NCBI GenBank assembly: GCA_016212825.1
Contig: JACRDS010000057.1
Span: forward strand, 1 to 46,130
DNA from: Elusimicrobiota bacterium
GTDB taxonomy: Bacteria > Elusimicrobiota > Elusimicrobia > UBA1565 > UBA9628
Reading direction: 5' to 3'
Length of the DNA: 46,130 nt
Shown: one piece after another, positions 26,946-34,640 of the stretch
Position numbering within the stretch: position 1 is the stretch's first letter
How the letters are laid out: each line of letters starts with the position of its first letter
Translations under genes and position numbers: made by a program
Notes under the pieces: generated by a model
Database searches by the model: none
Seen by the model: only the letters and a program-made list of their open reading frames with translations
Told to the model about the DNA's origin: nothing

Positions 26946-27904
26946 CCCCTCTGGCAGGCGTGGCAGTCCGGCAGCTTGTCCGAGAGGATGCCGGAGCGCA
27001 CGCTGCGCATGGCCGCGGATCCCCAGGCCTCGGCGATGGTCCCGCTCCTGAGGCTGCCGATCGGCAGGGCGCGGCCGTTGAAGCTGCAGCAAGGGAGGAT
27101 GGTCCCGTCGGCCAGCACCGCGACCCGGGCCCAAGGCGAGCGGCAGTCCCATTTCTTGGGGCGGGCGCCGACGGGGTGGATGCCCGGGCGCGCGTTGAAA
27201 TCGTCGTAGATCTGTATGTCGATCATGTCCGCGCGGTCCCGCCAGAAGGCGATGAAGTCCTCCTTCTCCGCCGTGTTGGACGGCATGTCGACGAAGGAGA
27301 CCCGGACCACGGGCAGGGACCGGCGCCGGGCCTTGCGCTGTTCGAGGAATGAAATGAGATTGGCGCGCACCCGGGAGAATCCCGCGCCGCGGATCTTTCG
27401 GTAGGTCTTCGGCGTGAATGCGTCGAGGGACACGAAGAGGTTCACCAGGCCGCTCGAGAAGGCCTCCTCCGTGTGGCGATCCAAAAGGAGGCCGTTGGTG
27501 ATGAGGCGCGAGTCCACCACGCCCCGCTCGTGGGCGTAGCGCACCATGGCGAAGACGTCCGGGTGGAGCAGCGGCTCCGCGAAGGCGCCCAGGTTGATCG
27601 AGAGCAGGCCCCGAGGCGCGCCTTCGTCGATGACCCGGTGGAAATCGTCCAGGGAGAGCCGGGCCCCGGTGTTGACGCGGTAGCGGACGTCGGGATGCGC
27701 GTCCGGGTTGCGCGGACACATGACGCAGCGCTGGTTGCAGGCGTCGACGAGCTCGAAATCGATGTGGATGGGGAAGGGCGGGGCCTCCCCGCCGGCCTGC
27801 AAGGCCCGCCACTGGGCCCGGTAGGCGGCGTAGCGGGGGCCCAGTTCGCGGGCCAGCAGAGCCTCGACGTCCTTCTCGCTGTGACGCTTGATGTTAGCGT
27901 ACAT
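26942..27904 (-). CDS. Radical SAM/SPASM-like protein
   Basis: A 320-residue radical SAM enzyme. The cluster motif is CNQRCVMC (C56, C60, C63). The C-terminal segment has SPASM-like cysteines (WDCRSPWARV, ILPCCSFNG, LPDCHACQRG) that could bind an auxiliary cluster. Similar proteins are common in polysaccharide loci and in peptide-modifying systems. The substrate is unknown. The start ATG at 27904 shares a base with the NeuB stop (TAATG). The track ORF extends to 28720, but that extension is the wrong frame of neuB. The stop overlaps the TIM-barrel gene. Confidence 0.88.
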   Translation of the reverse strand: MYANIKRHSEKDVEALLARELGPRYAAYRAQWRALQAGGEAPPFPIHIDFELVDACNQRCVMCPRNPDAHPDVRYRVNTGARLSLDDFHRVIDEGAPRGLLSINLGAFAEPLLHPDVFAMVRYAHERGVVDSRLITNGLLLDRHTEEAFSSGLVNLFVSLDAFTPKTYRKIRGAGFSRVRANLISFLEQRKARRRSLPVVRVSFVDMPSNTAEKEDFIAFWRDRADMIDIQIYDDFNARPGIHPVGARPKKWDCRSPWARVAVLADGTILPCCSFNGRALPIGSLRSGTIAEAWGSAAMRSVRSGILSDKLPDCHACQRG

Positions 27905-28875
27905 TATCGCAGCAGGGCCGGGACCAGGAGTTCGCCCCGGCGTATGTCCCGCCTGGCCCGGCGGCCGAGGATGCGGAGGTACTCGTCGGCGCCCAGCCCG
28001 CGGCCGGGCCGCTGCGGCCGCAGCGCCACCACGGCCTCCCGGGTGAGCGCGCGCCCCCGGGGGATGTCCCGCGCGGCGAACAGCTTGCGCCGGATGAGAG
28101 CCCGCATCTTGAGTTCGGCCGCGGAGAGGGTCCGCCGGCCCGAGCCCAGGGCCGCGGCGACGCGATCCCCTTCCCGCCGGAGGCGGGAGAATTCCTCGGG
28201 CAGCAGCGACATGGGATTGTCTCCGCCGGGCAGCGCGCGGTCTATGGTGAAGTGCTTCTCGACGACCGTGGCGCCCAGGGCGATGGCGGCGAGGGACGCT
28301 TCCACCCCCGGGGAATGGTCCGAGTAGCCCGTCGGGCAGCGGTAGCGCTCCTGCAGGGTCCTGATGAAGCGCAGATTGAGCTCGGGGAAATCGGCCGGAT
28401 AGCTCAGGGCGCAGTGCAGCAGCGTGAAGTCCGCGCGGCTTCTGCGCAGGAAGCGCACCAAAGCGTCGATCTCGGCCAACGTCGCGCCGCCGAGAGAGAC
28501 CAGCAGCCGCCGGCGCAGGCGCACGGCCCCGCTGAGCAGCTCCAGGTTGTTCATGTCGCCGGACGCGATCTTCACGGCGTCGCCGCCGAGCCGGCCCAAC
28601 AGGGCCAGGCTTTCGGAGTCGAAGGGGGTCGCCAGGAAGCGGCAGCCGCGGGACTCGGCACGGGCCTTGAGCCCGGGATAGGCCTTGAGGGCGAGGCCCT
28701 CTCTTGCGAAGTCGTTCCAATACGCGCTGGAGGGCTCCACGAAGCGTTCCGTGCGCCAGACTTGGAACTTCACATAGTGGGCCCCGGAAGCGGCGGCGGC
28801 GTCGAGCATGCGCCGGGCCAGGCGCAGGTCGCCGTTGTGATTGGTGCCGATCTCGGCTATATAGGTGACGCTCAT
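27904..28875 (-). CDS. neuB: N-acylneuraminate (nonulosonate) synthase, copy 1
   Basis: A 323-residue NeuB-family enzyme that condenses phosphoenolpyruvate with a six-carbon amino-sugar to make a nine-carbon sialic-type acid. Visible are YIAEIGTNHNGD, HYVKFQVWR, FLATPFDSES, GYSDHSPGVE, VVEKHFTIDR and a C-terminal SAF (antifreeze-like) domain. The active-site region reads GGDNPMS, where copy 2 has GPDHAVS, so the two probably use different substrates. It follows the cytidylyltransferase-like/radical SAM fusion by 7 nt and overlaps the next gene by one base. Confidence 0.92.
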   Translation of the reverse strand: MSVTYIAEIGTNHNGDLRLARRMLDAAAASGAHYVKFQVWRTERFVEPSSAYWNDFAREGLALKAYPGLKARAESRGCRFLATPFDSESLALLGRLGGDAVKIASGDMNNLELLSGAVRLRRRLLVSLGGATLAEIDALVRFLRRSRADFTLLHCALSYPADFPELNLRFIRTLQERYRCPTGYSDHSPGVEASLAAIALGATVVEKHFTIDRALPGGDNPMSLLPEEFSRLRREGDRVAAALGSGRRTLSAAELKMRALIRRKLFAARDIPRGRALTREAVVALRPQRPGRGLGADEYLRILGRRARRDIRRGELLVPALLR

Positions 28876-28882
28876 GCCGCCC

Positions 28883-30607
28883 TCAGATGAAGTTGCCCGT
28901 CCGGATCCTCTTCAGCCTGTCGAACTCGACGTTGAATTTCGTGATGCGGCACGCCGGGCAGTGCTTCAGGCAGAACTTTGGGTCGAGGACCATCCGGGCC
29001 TGCCGGCGGCGTTCCGGGCCCGTCCAGATGGCGTGGAAGGACTGGCGGTTGATGTTCCCGATGGGGGGGAACCAGGAATGGATGTTGAGCCTGCCGCACA
29101 GGAAGACCGAGCCGTCGGCGGTGATGATGACCGTGAGGGAATGGCAGGGGCAGCCGAGCCCGGCGTTGCCTTTGACGACGTTCTCGGTCATGCCGTCCAT
29201 GATGACCGCGAAGCTGCCGGTCTGGAACTTCTTGAGGTACTCGAAATCGAAGGCAGGCTTGAACTCCGGATGGTCTATCACCGGGCGGAATTGGATGTAG
29301 CTCACCCCGGTCTCGCGCAGGCGCATGGTCAGGGTCTCGATCTGCGACATGTTGCGGTCGGTGGCCACGTAGCCGATCCCGACCACTGGACGATGCCGCG
29401 CGAAGTAGACGATGTTCTCGAGGATGGCGTCGAAGCCCGAATGCCCCTTCAGGGCCGCCATCTCCTCGGGGCAGGAGGCGTCGAGGCTGACGCGGATCCA
29501 CTCGAACTCGTCGACCAGGCGGCTGTCGAGGCGCGTGGACCCGTTGGTGATGAGGCCCAGGGCCAGCCCCTGGTCCTTGAGCGCGCGGACCGCCTCCCGG
29601 AAATGGGGGACTATGGTGGGCTCGCCGCCGCCCTCGATGGTCACGCCTTTCGTGCCGTGGGAGGCCAGGTCCTCGGCGAGCCGGCGGATCGTCTGGAGGG
29701 GCATGTCGTCGGTCTGGGAAGCCCGCAGCTTCTTGTCCGAGCACCAGACGCAGTCGAAGTTGCATTGGTTCGTGAAGGAGAGCTCCACGCTGATGGGGTA
29801 GGAGGGGTCGGGCTTGGCGGGCGTGGCGCGCCGCAGGGCCGCGATCTTGTCCGGGAACAGCAGGATCTTGTTGAGGCCCACCTCGCGATGGCTGTCCTGC
29901 CGGTTGTGCTTCGCGACGATAGGGTTCTCGTCGAGGAAGCGGATGAGCCCCTCGTTGCCCGCCTGGCCTGCGTGCTTGAGGATGCTCTCGATGACCTCGA
30001 GGTCCCGGGGCGTATCCAGGATGACGCGGTACTCATGGCGCGGATCGGGGTAGGGCTGGGCGAACATGCGCAGGCCCTCGGGGTTGGCCCGCAGGTGGAT
30101 GGTGCCGGTCTCCTGGAACTCCGGAGCGATGCGCGCGACGTCGACCTTGGCGAACATGCGCGGGTCGAAGACCTCGCAGTCCGTGCCGAAGACCACGCCG
30201 TTGTAGTGGCCGTTGTAGCTGAACTCGTAGCCTCCGGCGACATGGGCCTTGAGCAGCCGGCTGGCCTCCTTTGGGTCGAAGAGCGGCTTGTGGCCTTCGA
30301 CCTTGAGGACGGGGCCGCGCAGCCCGCGGCAGGCGTCCTTGAGCCGCTGGAGCACGTTGTCGAGGGAGCCGGCGTGCACCGAGGCGCCGAGTCGGCGGGC
30401 TTCCTTCCGGAGCGGCTGGTCCTCGGCCCGGTCCGACGTGGCCAGGACGATCCGCTCGACTTCCGGGATCCGCCGCAGCGATTCGACGATCGTCTGCATG
30501 ACCGTCTTGCCGCTGGCCAGGCGGATCAGGGACTTGTATTCCAGGATGCTCGACTTCCAGGAGCTCTGGATGATGGCGGTCACTCTGGGCATGGCGGGCC
30601 GCGTCAT
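28883..30607 (-). CDS. Fusion: degenerate SpsF-like cytidylyltransferase domain + radical SAM domain
   Basis: A 574-residue two-domain protein. Residues 8-230 align with SpsF/NeuA-type cytidylyltransferases (TAIIQ start, VILDTPRDLEVIES near 200). The nucleotide motif normally read as ARMxSxRLPGK is here SSWKSSILEYK, and the GDxPL motif is GHKPL. Both catalytic motifs are therefore altered, while the SpsF homologue at 35546 keeps both. Residues about 275-510 are a radical SAM domain with CNFDCVWC (C282, C286, C289), followed by cysteine-rich ends (GCPCHS, FCLKHCPACRI). I chose the ATG at 30607 because its distance to the operator matches that of the regulator gene. The ATG at 30592 is possible. 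It heads the seven-gene operon under a near-consensus promoter. Confidence 0.85.
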   Translation of the reverse strand: MTRPAMPRVTAIIQSSWKSSILEYKSLIRLASGKTVMQTIVESLRRIPEVERIVLATSDRAEDQPLRKEARRLGASVHAGSLDNVLQRLKDACRGLRGPVLKVEGHKPLFDPKEASRLLKAHVAGGYEFSYNGHYNGVVFGTDCEVFDPRMFAKVDVARIAPEFQETGTIHLRANPEGLRMFAQPYPDPRHEYRVILDTPRDLEVIESILKHAGQAGNEGLIRFLDENPIVAKHNRQDSHREVGLNKILLFPDKIAALRRATPAKPDPSYPISVELSFTNQCNFDCVWCSDKKLRASQTDDMPLQTIRRLAEDLASHGTKGVTIEGGGEPTIVPHFREAVRALKDQGLALGLITNGSTRLDSRLVDEFEWIRVSLDASCPEEMAALKGHSGFDAILENIVYFARHRPVVGIGYVATDRNMSQIETLTMRLRETGVSYIQFRPVIDHPEFKPAFDFEYLKKFQTGSFAVIMDGMTENVVKGNAGLGCPCHSLTVIITADGSVFLCGRLNIHSWFPPIGNINRQSFHAIWTGPERRRQARMVLDPKFCLKHCPACRITKFNVEFDRLKRIRTGNFI

Positions 30608-30637
30608 TTGATGTTCAATAATTGAACATTGTATAAT
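30608..30637 (+). promoter_or_regulatory. Possible plus-strand promoter with the operator in its spacer
   Basis: TTGATG (30608-30613), 18 nt, then a perfect TATAAT (30632-30637). The spacer contains most of inverted repeat site 3. It would drive the carbamoyltransferase operon with a leader of about 70 nt. Its -10 overlaps the -10 of the opposite promoter by two bases, so the two probably compete. Confidence 0.5.
30612..30628. promoter_or_regulatory. Operator-like 17-bp inverted repeat, site 3 (perfect arms)
   Basis: TGTTCAATAATTGAACA has perfect 7-bp arms around a 3-nt centre, the best of the four copies. It lies between divergent operons, overlapping the start region of the minus promoter and filling the spacer of a possible plus promoter. 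Confidence 0.8.
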
Positions 30638-30656
30638 AAGCCTCATGTCCTGTCAA
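30628..30656 (-). promoter_or_regulatory. Near-consensus sigma70 promoter of the seven-gene operon
   Basis: On the minus strand, TTGACA (30651-30656), exactly 17 nt, then TACAAT (30628-30633). The -35 is perfect and the -10 has one mismatch. The -10 abuts inverted repeat site 3, so a bound repressor would block the transcription start. Confidence 0.75.
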
Positions 30657-30711
30657 CGAAACCCATTTCCGGGCGGATTTTGTAGAATCCTGCCTTCATG
30701 AAGGAGCGCGG

Positions 30712-32475
30712 ATGAGAATCCTAGGCATCAACATCAACCATACGTCGACGGCGGCGCTGCTGGTCGACGGCCAGATCATGGCCGCGGCCCCCGAGGAGCG
30801 GTTCGTCAGGCGCAAGCTCACGCGGGAGTTCCCGCAGAAGGCCATCGAGTACGTGCTGCGCAGCCAGGGCCTGGACTTGGAGGACATCGACGCGATCACC
30901 ATCCCGTGGAACCCGGCCATCAACATGGACATGTTCCGCCGCGGCTTCTCCCACACCTACTATCGCTGGGCCCCCGAGATCCTGTACGCTATCCCGAACA
31001 ACCTTTTCCGCATGTCCCCGCCTCCGGGCCACGAGTACCTGCACCAGGAGATCGTGTTCGCCGGGAAGAAGAAGATGAGTCTGTATTACGTCAACCATCA
31101 TATGTCCCACGCGGCGCTCGCCTACTACCTCTCCGGGTTCAACCGCGCCGCGGTGCTCTCAGTGGACGGCTTCGGAGAGCGGGCCTGCGTCCTCTGGGGC
31201 CGGGCCGCGGGCAACAAGATCAAGGGCCTGCAGGAACAGCACTTCCCCCATTCCTTGGGCTCGTTCTACGAGACCGTGACGGAGTTCCTGGGCTTCACCC
31301 CGGACAGCGATGAGTGGAAGGTCATGGGGATGGCCGCCTACGGCAAGGCCTCGCGCTACAAGGCGCAATTCGAGAAGCTCGTGCGTTTCCTGCCGCGCGG
31401 CCGGATGGAACTCGACCTGAGCTATTTCAACCATTTCAACTTCGACCAGCCGGGGCTGTCCAACCGGAAGATGGAGGACCTCTTCGGGCCCAAGCGGGGC
31501 CGCGACGAGGACCTGACGGAGAGGCATTTCGACATCGCCACCGGGGCCCAGTGGATGTTCGAGAAGATGCTGTTCCACTGCCTCGACCACCTCCACAAGA
31601 CCACCCAGGAGAGCAACCTGTGCTTCTCCGGCGGCTCGGCCATGAACTGCCTGGCCAACGGGCAGATCATCGGCCGTTCGCCCTTCAAGAGGCTCTCCAT
31701 CTCCTACGCGCCGGACGACGCCGGTCTGGCCATCGGCAGCGCCCTTTACCTCTACCACGACATCCTGGGGCATCGGAAGAACCCCAAGATCGACCGCACC
31801 AGCTATCTCGGGCCAGGCTACTCCAACGCCGAGATCGAGAAGGCCCTGGAGCGCTACGGGATGGACTATCGGCGGTCCCCGGATATCTGCGAGGAGACGG
31901 TCTCCCACATCGAGGCCGGCCGCGTGGTGGCCTGGTATCAGGGACGCATGGAGTTCGGGTCGCGGGCCCTGGGCAACCGTTCCATCCTGGCGGACCCGCG
32001 CCGGGCGGACATGAAGGACATCATAAACATGAAGGTGAAGTACCGGGAGACCTTCCGCCCCTTCGCGCCGGCGGTCCTGGCCGAGCGCGCCGAAGAGTTC
32101 TTCGCCATCGCCGACGGCGATCAGGTCGACTACATGGAGAAGGTCTATCCCATCCGGAAAGCCAAGCAGGCGCTCATCCCAGCGGTGGTCCACCAGGACG
32201 GCACCGGCCGCCTGCAGACGGTTCACCGGAAGGACAACCCCAGGTATTACGACGTCATCAGAGCCTTCGGCCGGCGGACGGGAGTCCCTATCCTGATCAA
32301 CACCTCGTTCAACATCAAAGGCGAGCCGATCGTCTGCACGCCTGAGGACGCCATCCGGACGTTCCACACCAGCGGACTCGACGTGCTGGTGATGGGGGAT
32401 TTCATCATCGAGAAGAAGGCTCACGCGCGCGCCGCCCGGGAGGGCGTCGAACGGCGGCACAAAGTCGTGGCCTGA
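30712..32475 (+). CDS. Carbamoyltransferase, NodU/CmcH family
   Basis: A 587-residue enzyme that carbamoylates a sugar hydroxyl using carbamoyl phosphate and ATP. The N-terminal Kae1-like ATPase domain shows GININHTSTAALL, PEERFVRRK, NHHMSHAALAYY and LSVDGFGE. The C-terminal domain shows FGSRALGNRSILADPR and INTSFNIKGEPIV. The length and motifs are standard. A good ribosome site (AAGGAG) is 5 nt before the ATG. It leads a four-gene plus-strand operon and faces the seven-gene operon across operator site 3. Its acceptor may be the nonulosonic acid or another sugar of the glycan. Confidence 0.93.
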   Translation: MRILGININHTSTAALLVDGQIMAAAPEERFVRRKLTREFPQKAIEYVLRSQGLDLEDIDAITIPWNPAINMDMFRRGFSHTYYRWAPEILYAIPNNLFRMSPPPGHEYLHQEIVFAGKKKMSLYYVNHHMSHAALAYYLSGFNRAAVLSVDGFGERACVLWGRAAGNKIKGLQEQHFPHSLGSFYETVTEFLGFTPDSDEWKVMGMAAYGKASRYKAQFEKLVRFLPRGRMELDLSYFNHFNFDQPGLSNRKMEDLFGPKRGRDEDLTERHFDIATGAQWMFEKMLFHCLDHLHKTTQESNLCFSGGSAMNCLANGQIIGRSPFKRLSISYAPDDAGLAIGSALYLYHDILGHRKNPKIDRTSYLGPGYSNAEIEKALERYGMDYRRSPDICEETVSHIEAGRVVAWYQGRMEFGSRALGNRSILADPRRADMKDIINMKVKYRETFRPFAPAVLAERAEEFFAIADGDQVDYMEKVYPIRKAKQALIPAVVHQDGTGRLQTVHRKDNPRYYDVIRAFGRRTGVPILINTSFNIKGEPIVCTPEDAIRTFHTSGLDVLVMGDFIIEKKAHARAAREGVERRHKVVA

Positions 32476-32476
32476 G

Positions 32477-33637
32477 ATGGCGCGAGTCCGCAAGGTCATC
32501 TTCTTCGTAGAGTCCACCTTCTGCCGCAGGGACTACGAGCGGTTCGGGTTCGAGACGCTGCGCCGGCAGGGATTCGCGGTCGAGGCCTGGGACTTCACGC
32601 GCCTGCTCGTCCGCGCGCAGTACCATCCCGTCCAGCCCCCGGACCCGCTGGACTGGGCGGGCCTCCGCGTCTTCGCGGACCGCGCTGAGGCGGCCTGCGC
32701 GCTGTCCGGGCTCGACGGTTCGTGCTTCGTCGTCGCCTTCATCAGCTACATCCCGGAATCCCTGTGGATTTTCCGGGCGCTGGGCCGGCGCGGGGCGCGT
32801 TACGGCGTGCAGCTGCCGGCGCTCTACACCGGCGGGGCGGCGCGCTCGCTCTGGCGCCAGCGGCTGAGGATCTTCAGGTGGCGCGACATCCCCCGGTACC
32901 TGGCGCGGCGCCTGCCGACCCGATGGCTCGTCCCGCCGGCGGACCTCGGCTTGGCCTGGGCGCGGCGACACTTCATCTGCCAGCCCTTCGTGCCCGGCGC
33001 CAGCGAGACCCTCTGGGTGCACGCCCTCGATTATGACCGTTACCTCGAGGAGCGGGACCAGCCGGCCTCGGGCGGGCCGCCTACGGCCGTCTTCCTGGAT
33101 CAGTACATGCCTTTCCACTCGGACTTCGCCCACAGCGGGCTGGGGACGCCCATCGCGGCGGAAGAGTATTTCCCGCGGCTGCGGGCCTTCTTCGACTCCA
33201 TCGAGTCTGCGTTCGGCGTGCGGGTGGTCGTCGCCGCTCATCCCCGCTCCGCTTATGAGTCTTGCCCGGGCTGCTTCGGCGACCGGGAGATCGCGCGCGG
33301 GCGGACCTGCGCGCTGGTCCGCGACAGCAGGCTGGTCCTCCTGCACCAGAGCATGGCCGTCAGCTTCCCGGTCCTGTTCCGCAAGCCCATGGTCTTCGTG
33401 GGCGGCAGCCGGGTCAGCGCCGGGCTTGTGGAGGAGCCTAGGATATCCGAGTTGGCGGCCTTCTTCGGCAAGCGGGAACATGACTTGGAACGGCCGGCGG
33501 ATTTCGACGTCGCGGCGGAACTCCGGGTGGATGACGCGGCCTACGAACGCTTTCAGGACGGCTATATCAAGAGCCGCGGCAGCGCCGAGCTGCCTTACTG
33601 GGAGATCGTGGCCCGAAGACTCGCAGAATATCGCTGA
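32477..33637 (+). CDS. Putative glycosyltransferase, GT-B-like, family not recognised
   Basis: A 386-residue soluble protein encoded 1 nt after the carbamoyltransferase gene. The N-terminus is a Rossmann-type strand (KVIFFVESTFCRRDYERFG). The C-terminal half has VVVAAHPRSAYE, then LVRDSRLVLLHQSMAVSFPV and LFRKPMVFVGG. This pattern (HPR, then a Ser-rich loop after an H or S) is seen in GT-B sialyl/Kdo-type and CDP-glycerol-type transferases. A transferase using the CMP-nonulosonic acid is an attractive guess. I cannot name a family with confidence. No signal peptide or membrane helix is evident. Confidence 0.6.
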   Translation: MARVRKVIFFVESTFCRRDYERFGFETLRRQGFAVEAWDFTRLLVRAQYHPVQPPDPLDWAGLRVFADRAEAACALSGLDGSCFVVAFISYIPESLWIFRALGRRGARYGVQLPALYTGGAARSLWRQRLRIFRWRDIPRYLARRLPTRWLVPPADLGLAWARRHFICQPFVPGASETLWVHALDYDRYLEERDQPASGGPPTAVFLDQYMPFHSDFAHSGLGTPIAAEEYFPRLRAFFDSIESAFGVRVVVAAHPRSAYESCPGCFGDREIARGRTCALVRDSRLVLLHQSMAVSFPVLFRKPMVFVGGSRVSAGLVEEPRISELAAFFGKREHDLERPADFDVAAELRVDDAAYERFQDGYIKSRGSAELPYWEIVARRLAEYR

Positions 33638-33653
33638 CGCAAAGGAGATCCAG

Positions 33654-34640
33654 ATGCGCTTCACCATCGGCTTCGATCCTCGGGACAAGAAGGCGCTGTT
33701 CCGCTATTGGGATGAGATTCTGACGACCCAGAAATGGGTGGAGGGGAAGTTCACGCGCCTCTTCGAAGAGAAATGGGAGGCGCACAACGGTCTGCCCAGC
33801 CTCGCTTTCTCCAGTTGGAGCGGGGCGGCGGTCGCGGCCCTGGAATACCTGGGGGTGCGGGGAAAGACGGTGCTCTGCCCGTCCAACACGTTCATGGCGA
33901 CTCCCTTGAGCGTCATGGCCGCAGGCGGGAAGGTGGGGTTCGTGGACTGCAACCGCGAGGACCTTTGCCTCTCCCTGGCCGACCTGAGAGTGAAGATCGC
34001 GCGACATAAGCCCGCGGCGGTCTGGGTCGTGCATATTGGAGGGCACATCGCCTTCGATATCGAAGGCATCGCGCGCTTGTGCCGCCGAGAGGGCGTCGTC
34101 CTGCTCGAGGACTGCGCTCATGCGCACGGCGCGACCTTCAAGGGCCGCAAGCCCGGGTCCTGGGGGCGGGCGGGATTCTATTCTTTCTATGGGACCAAGA
34201 CCATATCGACAGGAGAAGGCGGCATGCTGGTCTCCAAGGACAGATCCCTCATGGGATTCGCCGCCAAGTACCGCAATTACGGGAAGCCGGATTACAGGAC
34301 GCCGGGGCTGAATCTGCGCATCAACGAGTTCGCCGCGGCCTTGGGCTGCGTGGAGACGGACCGGCTCCCGGACATCGTGGCCTGGAAGCAGGACTACGCG
34401 CGGCGCTGCCTGGACCCGATCTATCCGAATCGTGTCCGCTTCCCTGCGGGCATGAAGTCCGGCTATTATAAGTACATCGTGTTCGATCCCATAGCCCATT
34501 CCACAGGCAAGGTCTACGACCAGCCCTGCCACCGCATCATGGGACGCAAGGACCGGCTGCCCGATTCGGAGTGGGTGGCGGCCCACCACTGGTGCGTCCC
34601 GCTCTATTATAAGGGCATCGTGCAAAGGAGAGGATCATGA
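33654..34640 (+). CDS. DegT/DnrJ/EryC1/StrS aminotransferase
   Basis: A 328-residue PLP enzyme, shorter than usual (about 370-390). The Lys is in YSFYGTKTISTGEGGML; SNTFMATPLSV and LLEDCAHAHGATFKGRK are present. The C-terminal part looks compact. The track ORF begins at 33033, but the true ATG at 33654 has the ribosome site AAAGGAG 6-7 nt before it. The preceding 200 residues are the wrong frame of the neighbour gene. It would aminate a keto-sugar nucleotide. It is followed by a methyltransferase gene with ATGA overlap, so an N-methylated amino-sugar is possible. Confidence 0.88.
   Translation: MRFTIGFDPRDKKALFRYWDEILTTQKWVEGKFTRLFEEKWEAHNGLPSLAFSSWSGAAVAALEYLGVRGKTVLCPSNTFMATPLSVMAAGGKVGFVDCNREDLCLSLADLRVKIARHKPAAVWVVHIGGHIAFDIEGIARLCRREGVVLLEDCAHAHGATFKGRKPGSWGRAGFYSFYGTKTISTGEGGMLVSKDRSLMGFAAKYRNYGKPDYRTPGLNLRINEFAAALGCVETDRLPDIVAWKQDYARRCLDPIYPNRVRFPAGMKSGYYKYIVFDPIAHSTGKVYDQPCHRIMGRKDRLPDSEWVAAHHWCVPLYYKGIVQRRGS

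Noticed and set aside
34604-34609. ATTATA/TATAAT hexamers near 34464 and 34606
   Set aside because: They fall inside the aminotransferase gene on tyrosine-lysine codons and have no gene start nearby on the matching strand.
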